Source: Poronia punctata (lineage: Eukaryota; Ascomycota; Sordariomycetes; Xylariales; Xylariaceae). From it: a stretch of DNA of 64,000 nt. A model generated the notes under the pieces. That model saw only the letters and a program-made list of their open reading frames with translations, was not told where the DNA came from and ran no database searches. The position numbers were made by a program, and so were the translations under genes. Below, piece after piece: positions 59,401 to 64,000 of this stretch; the first letter of the stretch is position 1; each line of letters starts with the position of its first letter. The DNA lies in the NCBI GenBank assembly GCA_022579005.1, contig MU401543.1, forward strand, positions 1 to 64,000, in the 5' to 3' direction.

Positions 59401-62400
59401 GTTTTTTTTTATAGTTTATTTAAAAAGAAAAATGCTTAAAGCTCTTTTGCGTTGTTTTTTAGTTTGCGTTTTTTAAATAGTAAGTTTAAGCTTGTATTTC
59501 TATTTAGTTAGTAGTAAAAGTAGTAAGTAAATAAAGTTTTTTTTAATAGTATAGTTGTTATAGCTTAATAGCTTTAAGTATTTATTAACTTAAGCTTTTT
59601 TTTTTTTAATTATTTTAAGTAGTTAGTATTTTAAAGATTTATAAAAGCTTTAAAGTGCTTAAATTTAGCTTTTAGTAAGTTTTTTGTTAACTTATTTGCT
59701 AGCATTTAATTAATAAGTAAGTAATAGACTTAAAATAACTTTTTTTGCTACTTTTATTTTAGCTATATGTTTTATATATTTATATAGTAAAGCTTAGTAT
59801 TTATTTAGTTATACTTTTTAACTATAAGTTTTATTGCTTACTAATTATTATAGTAAATTGTTTATTTTTTTTTTAAATTAAGCTTTATACTGTTTAAAAG
59901 CCTTTTAAGCGCTATTATTTTCTTAGTAGTAAAGCTAAGCACGTTTATTTTTGCTTTTGTTATAAAAGTTAATACTATGCTTTGTTAAGTAGCTTTTTAA
60001 GCTATTATACTTTTAAATAAGCTTATAATATATTTATAAAAGAATTTTTAAGTTTTTTTATTATTAGCAAAAAAAGCGTTTTTTATAATTAAAAGAGCTT
60101 AAGCCCTTATATTGCTAGTTTTATATACTATTTTAAGTTTTTTAGTATAGTATAGGTATTAAATAACTTATTTTGCTACTATAATATATTTAAAGCTTAA
60201 ATTAGTAAGGTACTTTAAAAGCTAAAATATAGTGTATATTATATTTAGTTTAATTATAATAGCAATATAAAGTATAAACTTTATAAGCTTTTAAAATGTT
60301 TTAATATATTTTTTTAAAGCTTTTTTTATAAACCTTTTAAGCTTTTTAAAAAGTATTAAAGTTGTAGGTATTTAGCTATTGTTAGCTAGATTGTACTTTT
60401 TAGCTACTTTTTTAATATATTGCTTATAATTTAAAGCTAGCAAACGTTTTTTTTAATTTTTTATTACTTTAATTTTTAAAAACTAATTTATATTTTTTTA
60501 ATTTTTAAGTTTATAAGCTTTTTTAAGCTAGTTAATAATCTTTTAAGCTTATGTTTTTTGTTTTTTATAGTATAAAATAATAAAGTTATTTATATAGAAA
60601 ATAAAGTATACACTATAATTTTTAGTGTAAAAAAGGCATAGTTTTTTAAGGGATAAAATTATTTTAATTTTTTTTAAAATATATGCAAACTTTTTATATT
60701 ATAAAAGTAGTAAGTCTTAAAGCTTATAAAGAGCTTAAGCGATTTTAGCTACTATATTGCTATTTTTAAAGCTATTTAGCAATTTGTAAGTTATAGGCTT
60801 TTATTTTTTTTTACTTGCGTTAAGAAAAGCGCTAACTATATTAAATTGCTTAGCTTTTATATTAAAATAGGCTGCTAAAGCTATTATAACTTAAAACGTG
60901 CAAGCTGTTAAAGTAGTAGCGTAAGTACTTTAAAGCATTACATTGTTTTATAAATCTTTTTTAATAACTAGGCAAGATTTATATATTTTTAAATACTTTT
61001 TATTATTAAACTTATATATAAACACTTACTTTAAAAAAAGCAGCTTATATTTTACTTTAGCTTTTGCTATTTTTTTAAAAGTTTTTATTTTTTGCATATT
61101 TTTAATTTTTTTAACAGCATTTTTTTTAAACTTATTTTTTAAAAAATATTTAGCTAGTTTATACTAATGCTTTAGTAGTAGCTTAAAAAGCTTATTTTAA
61201 TATATTTTAAGCTGTTTTAAAGCTGCATTTATGTGCTTAGCATATTTTTAGTGCACTATAGCTGCTATTATAAAGTATAGTGTTTTATGCTTTTAGTTTT
61301 TTTAATATATAACTTTTTGCTAATTAAGTAAAAATGTTTTTAAAAAGTTTTGCTAGTAAGCTTTTTTTTTAAAAGCATATATTTTACGCTTTTAATAAAA
61401 AGTTTAAGTAAAAGCAAATACTTTAAGATCTTATTTGTTATTAAGTATTTTTTTAATTTTTTAGCTTTTTTTAGTAGGCAGTAAAGCTTTTTAAGCTTGT
61501 TAAGCTTTTACTGCTTTATTTATTACTAGTTGCCTTGTTTATATATTAAAGTTTTTTAAAGGTTTTTTTGTTTTTTTATTTATTAAGTGCACTTTATAAA
61601 GTTAACTAAGATTTTTTTTGCTTGTTTTAGCTGCTTTGCTGCTTTTTAAAATTATAAGTAGGTTAGTAAATACTTTTTTTGTTTTGCTTAGTTGCTATTT
61701 TAGTTTAAAAGTTTGTTAAAAAGTTATAAGTTTATGCGTTTAACTTTTAAAAGTATTATTGCTATTTTTTTTAAGCTTTTAAAATGCACTTACTTTTAAC
61801 TTATGCTTTTTTAGTTAGCTTTTAGTTAAAAGGTTTTTTAGTATAAGTATACCTTTAATCTTTTTAAGAATATTAGTAATAGTTTTATTTGTTTTTTTTA
61901 GTAAGTTAAGCTTTTATACATTTTTTATTTTTGTTTAAGGCAGTAGTTCTAGCACTATAATTTTAGTAACTATTGCTTTTATTTTTTTTATTAGTTTTAG
62001 TTAGTTTTTTTTTATATAAAAGAGCTTTTTGTTAAATTTTATATCTTTTGTTGTAATAACTTTTTAAAGCTTTAAGACCTAGATCTTATATAGATTTAAT
62101 GCTTTATATTTAACTAAATATTTAATATATGCTTGCTACTTTACTTTATAGTTTTGCTTTTAGCAACTTATAAGTTTGTTTTATTATACTAAGTAAGCTT
62201 TATATTTATATGCTTTTATACTTAATTAGTTTAGCTTTAAATTTGCTAGCTTGCTTATAATAAGCTTTAGTAAATATTAATAAAAATATTGTTAAAACTA
62301 AAAGTAAAGAACTTTTATTAGTAAACATATATTATTTGCTTTTAAAAAGCTTTAGTTATATAGCTATTTAGCTATATAAACTGCTTTTAGCTATAGCTTT

Positions 62401-64000
62401 TTTAAAAGTTTAGCTTTTTTAAGCATTTTTAGGGCTTAGTTAATAATTTTTTATTTAGCACGCTTTTTACTTTTTATAAACTTTTTAATATAATTTAATA
62501 AAAGCTTTAGCTTTATGCCTTTTTAGTTTGCCTACTTTTAAAAGTTAGTTAACCTATAGCTTAAAATTACCGTTTTTTTATTATTATTGCGTATTTAACA
62601 TATTAAAAGCCTATATTGCCGTTTTACTTATTTTTTAAAGCTTATTAGGTTTTAAGCTACTTATAATTAAGTTTTAGCAATAAAGGTATTAACATATATT
62701 ATTTTACTATACTTATTTTTAAATAGTAAAGTTTATAAAAATTTATTATATTTACTTAAATAGTTAAATAAATTTTAGTATATTTTTTAAAATAGGCGTA
62801 TAGCTTGCTATTTTAAAGGTTTTTTAAATATAACCTTTAAAGCGTATGTTTAAGCATAATCTTTATAATTAATTCTTTTAATTTTATTAATTTTAATACT
62901 TTTTGCATTTTAAATAAAAGCTTTAAAAAGTTTAGGTTTTAAGTGCTTAGCTTTCTTATACTATATATTTTTAAATACTTTTAAAGGTTTTTGCAAGTTA
63001 ACTAAAAGCTTTTAAAGCTGCTTTAAGTATATAGCTATAATTAATTTTGCTATATTGCTTATAATTTTAAGCTTTTAAATTATTAAAATAGTTACTATGC
63101 TTTTTAAAAAGTAATAGAAAATAGGCTTATATTTAAGAAATACTAAGTTATATTGTTTAGTTAATTGCTTTAAAATAACGCTAGCGTTTAAGCTCTTATA
63201 TTAAAAGGTGCAGTTTAGTTTGCAATACTATACGCTTTTTTTTTTAAGCTTTACTTTTAATACTATGTTTATATAAAATCTTTTTACTACTGCTACGTTT
63301 TTAAGTACTAAAAAAAAGGTGTTTTTTTTTTTTTTGCTATTAAAAATCTAATAAATAACTTGTTTACTATAGTATAAAATTAAAAAGTTAAAAGTACTTA
63401 TAATAATAAAGTTTCCTAGCTTAGCCTTAATAATAAAGTTTTTTTTAAGTAAATTTTTATTATTAATAAAGTATAAAGCTTTATAATTGTTTAAAACTGT
63501 GCTTTTAAATAAAAAGTAAAGATTGTTTTTAAAAGTAATAAAAGCTTTAAAGCTTTTTGTATTTTTTTTAAGTAGGCTATAATTAATTACTAAGCAAGCA
63601 AGATTTAAATTTAGCTACTTGCTTAATAATTTTTTTAACTTTTTGCTAAAAAAGTAACTTTTGTTTACTTTAAATCTTTTTTTTTTAATTTTTTTATAAA
63701 GTTTTAACTATTTTATAAGCTTATAGCGCTTTTTAATTTTTTTTAACTTATTAAAGTTAAGCTTAAGTTTTTAGCAAGTAAAGCTTTTAGTAATTATATA
63801 TTATAATTAACTATATTTATATAAAAGCTAAAAGTAATAAGCTTTTAAGTTAAAAAAGTAAAAGTATTAACTTTTTTTTTTCTTTGCTTTTTTAGTAAAC
63901 TTTTAAGCTTTTTTAAAAGATTTTTTTTTATTACTTAAAGTTGCATAAAGTTTATTAGCTTTAACTTTGCTACGTAAAGCTTTTTTATACACTAAGGCGC
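56461..64000. repeat. AT-rich RIP-degraded block 3
   Basis: At least 7.5 kb of A/T-dominated sequence running off the right edge, with stops in every frame. The one frame of 74 residues at 60943-61167 is low-complexity Leu/Phe and not a gene. Part of the block around 57860-57997 preserves a transposase-tail-like Lys/Ala stretch (listed separately). The block probably contains several elements. Confidence 0.85.
57860..57997 (+). pseudogene. Lys/Ala-rich relic, possibly a pogo/Fot1-type transposase C-terminus
   Basis: A run of 45 sense codons ends at a TAG and encodes almost only Lys and Ala with some Ile and Val (for example AKKAKAKKAKN). Just upstream in the same frame is a TAA where CAA (Gln) would be expected before RIP. 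Basic Ala/Lys-rich C-termini are typical of fungal pogo/Fot1-type DDE transposases. No catalytic Asp motif could be recovered upstream, so the identity is tentative. Confidence 0.35.

Noticed and set aside
60943..61167. 74-residue open frame in AT block 3
   Set aside because: Leu/Phe/Ile/Lys low-complexity translation expected from AT-rich sequence by chance.

Overview
The window is nuclear DNA of a filamentous ascomycete (Pezizomycotina; Sordariomycete-like is my best guess, from protein style only). The evidence is many introns of 51-121 bp with GTRNGT donors and CTAAC or CTGAC branch sites close to an AG, typical ascomycete housekeeping proteins, and sharply bounded AT-rich blocks with the signature of repeat-induced point mutation (RIP). 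The genome is compartmentalised. Three AT-rich, stop-riddled blocks (about 1-4070, 45085-51548 and 56461-64000) alternate with islands of ordinary composition.

The large island (4071-45084) opens with 6 kb in which I find no convincing gene. A divergent pair follows: a 597-residue protein with a retropepsin-like Asp-Ser-Gly motif (minus strand), and a 1,576-residue unknown protein with a PKKRK-type nuclear localisation signal and Gln/Asn runs (plus strand, three exons). Next come a GH76 (Dfg5/Dcw1-type) secreted alpha-mannanase, an IQGAP scaffold (Rng2/SepG type), IMP dehydrogenase, a five-exon MFS transporter, an M28 glutamate-carboxypeptidase-like membrane peptidase, a small fungal protein kinase-like protein, and a DUF7025-like AAA+ ATPase. 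The small island (51549-56460) holds one confident gene, a GPR1/FUN34/YaaH acetate-transporter family protein.

All ten gene models were assembled by hand from reading frames and splice sites, and every junction keeps the frame. The genes do not form an operon or a biosynthetic cluster. They are mostly independent housekeeping functions: cell-wall remodelling, cytokinesis, guanine nucleotide synthesis and transport.

The most unusual signals are (1) the octamer TACTCGTA/TACGAGTA, seen more than 20 times in the non-AT-rich intergenic DNA and not seen in confident coding sequence; (2) the residual base context of the RIP blocks, in which surviving CpA sites are almost all GCA or ACA; (3) an exact 11-bp direct repeat bracketing the middle AT block; and (4) the divergent pair of uncharacterised proteins. 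I do not see a CRISPR array, rRNA, a convincing tRNA or an intact transposon.
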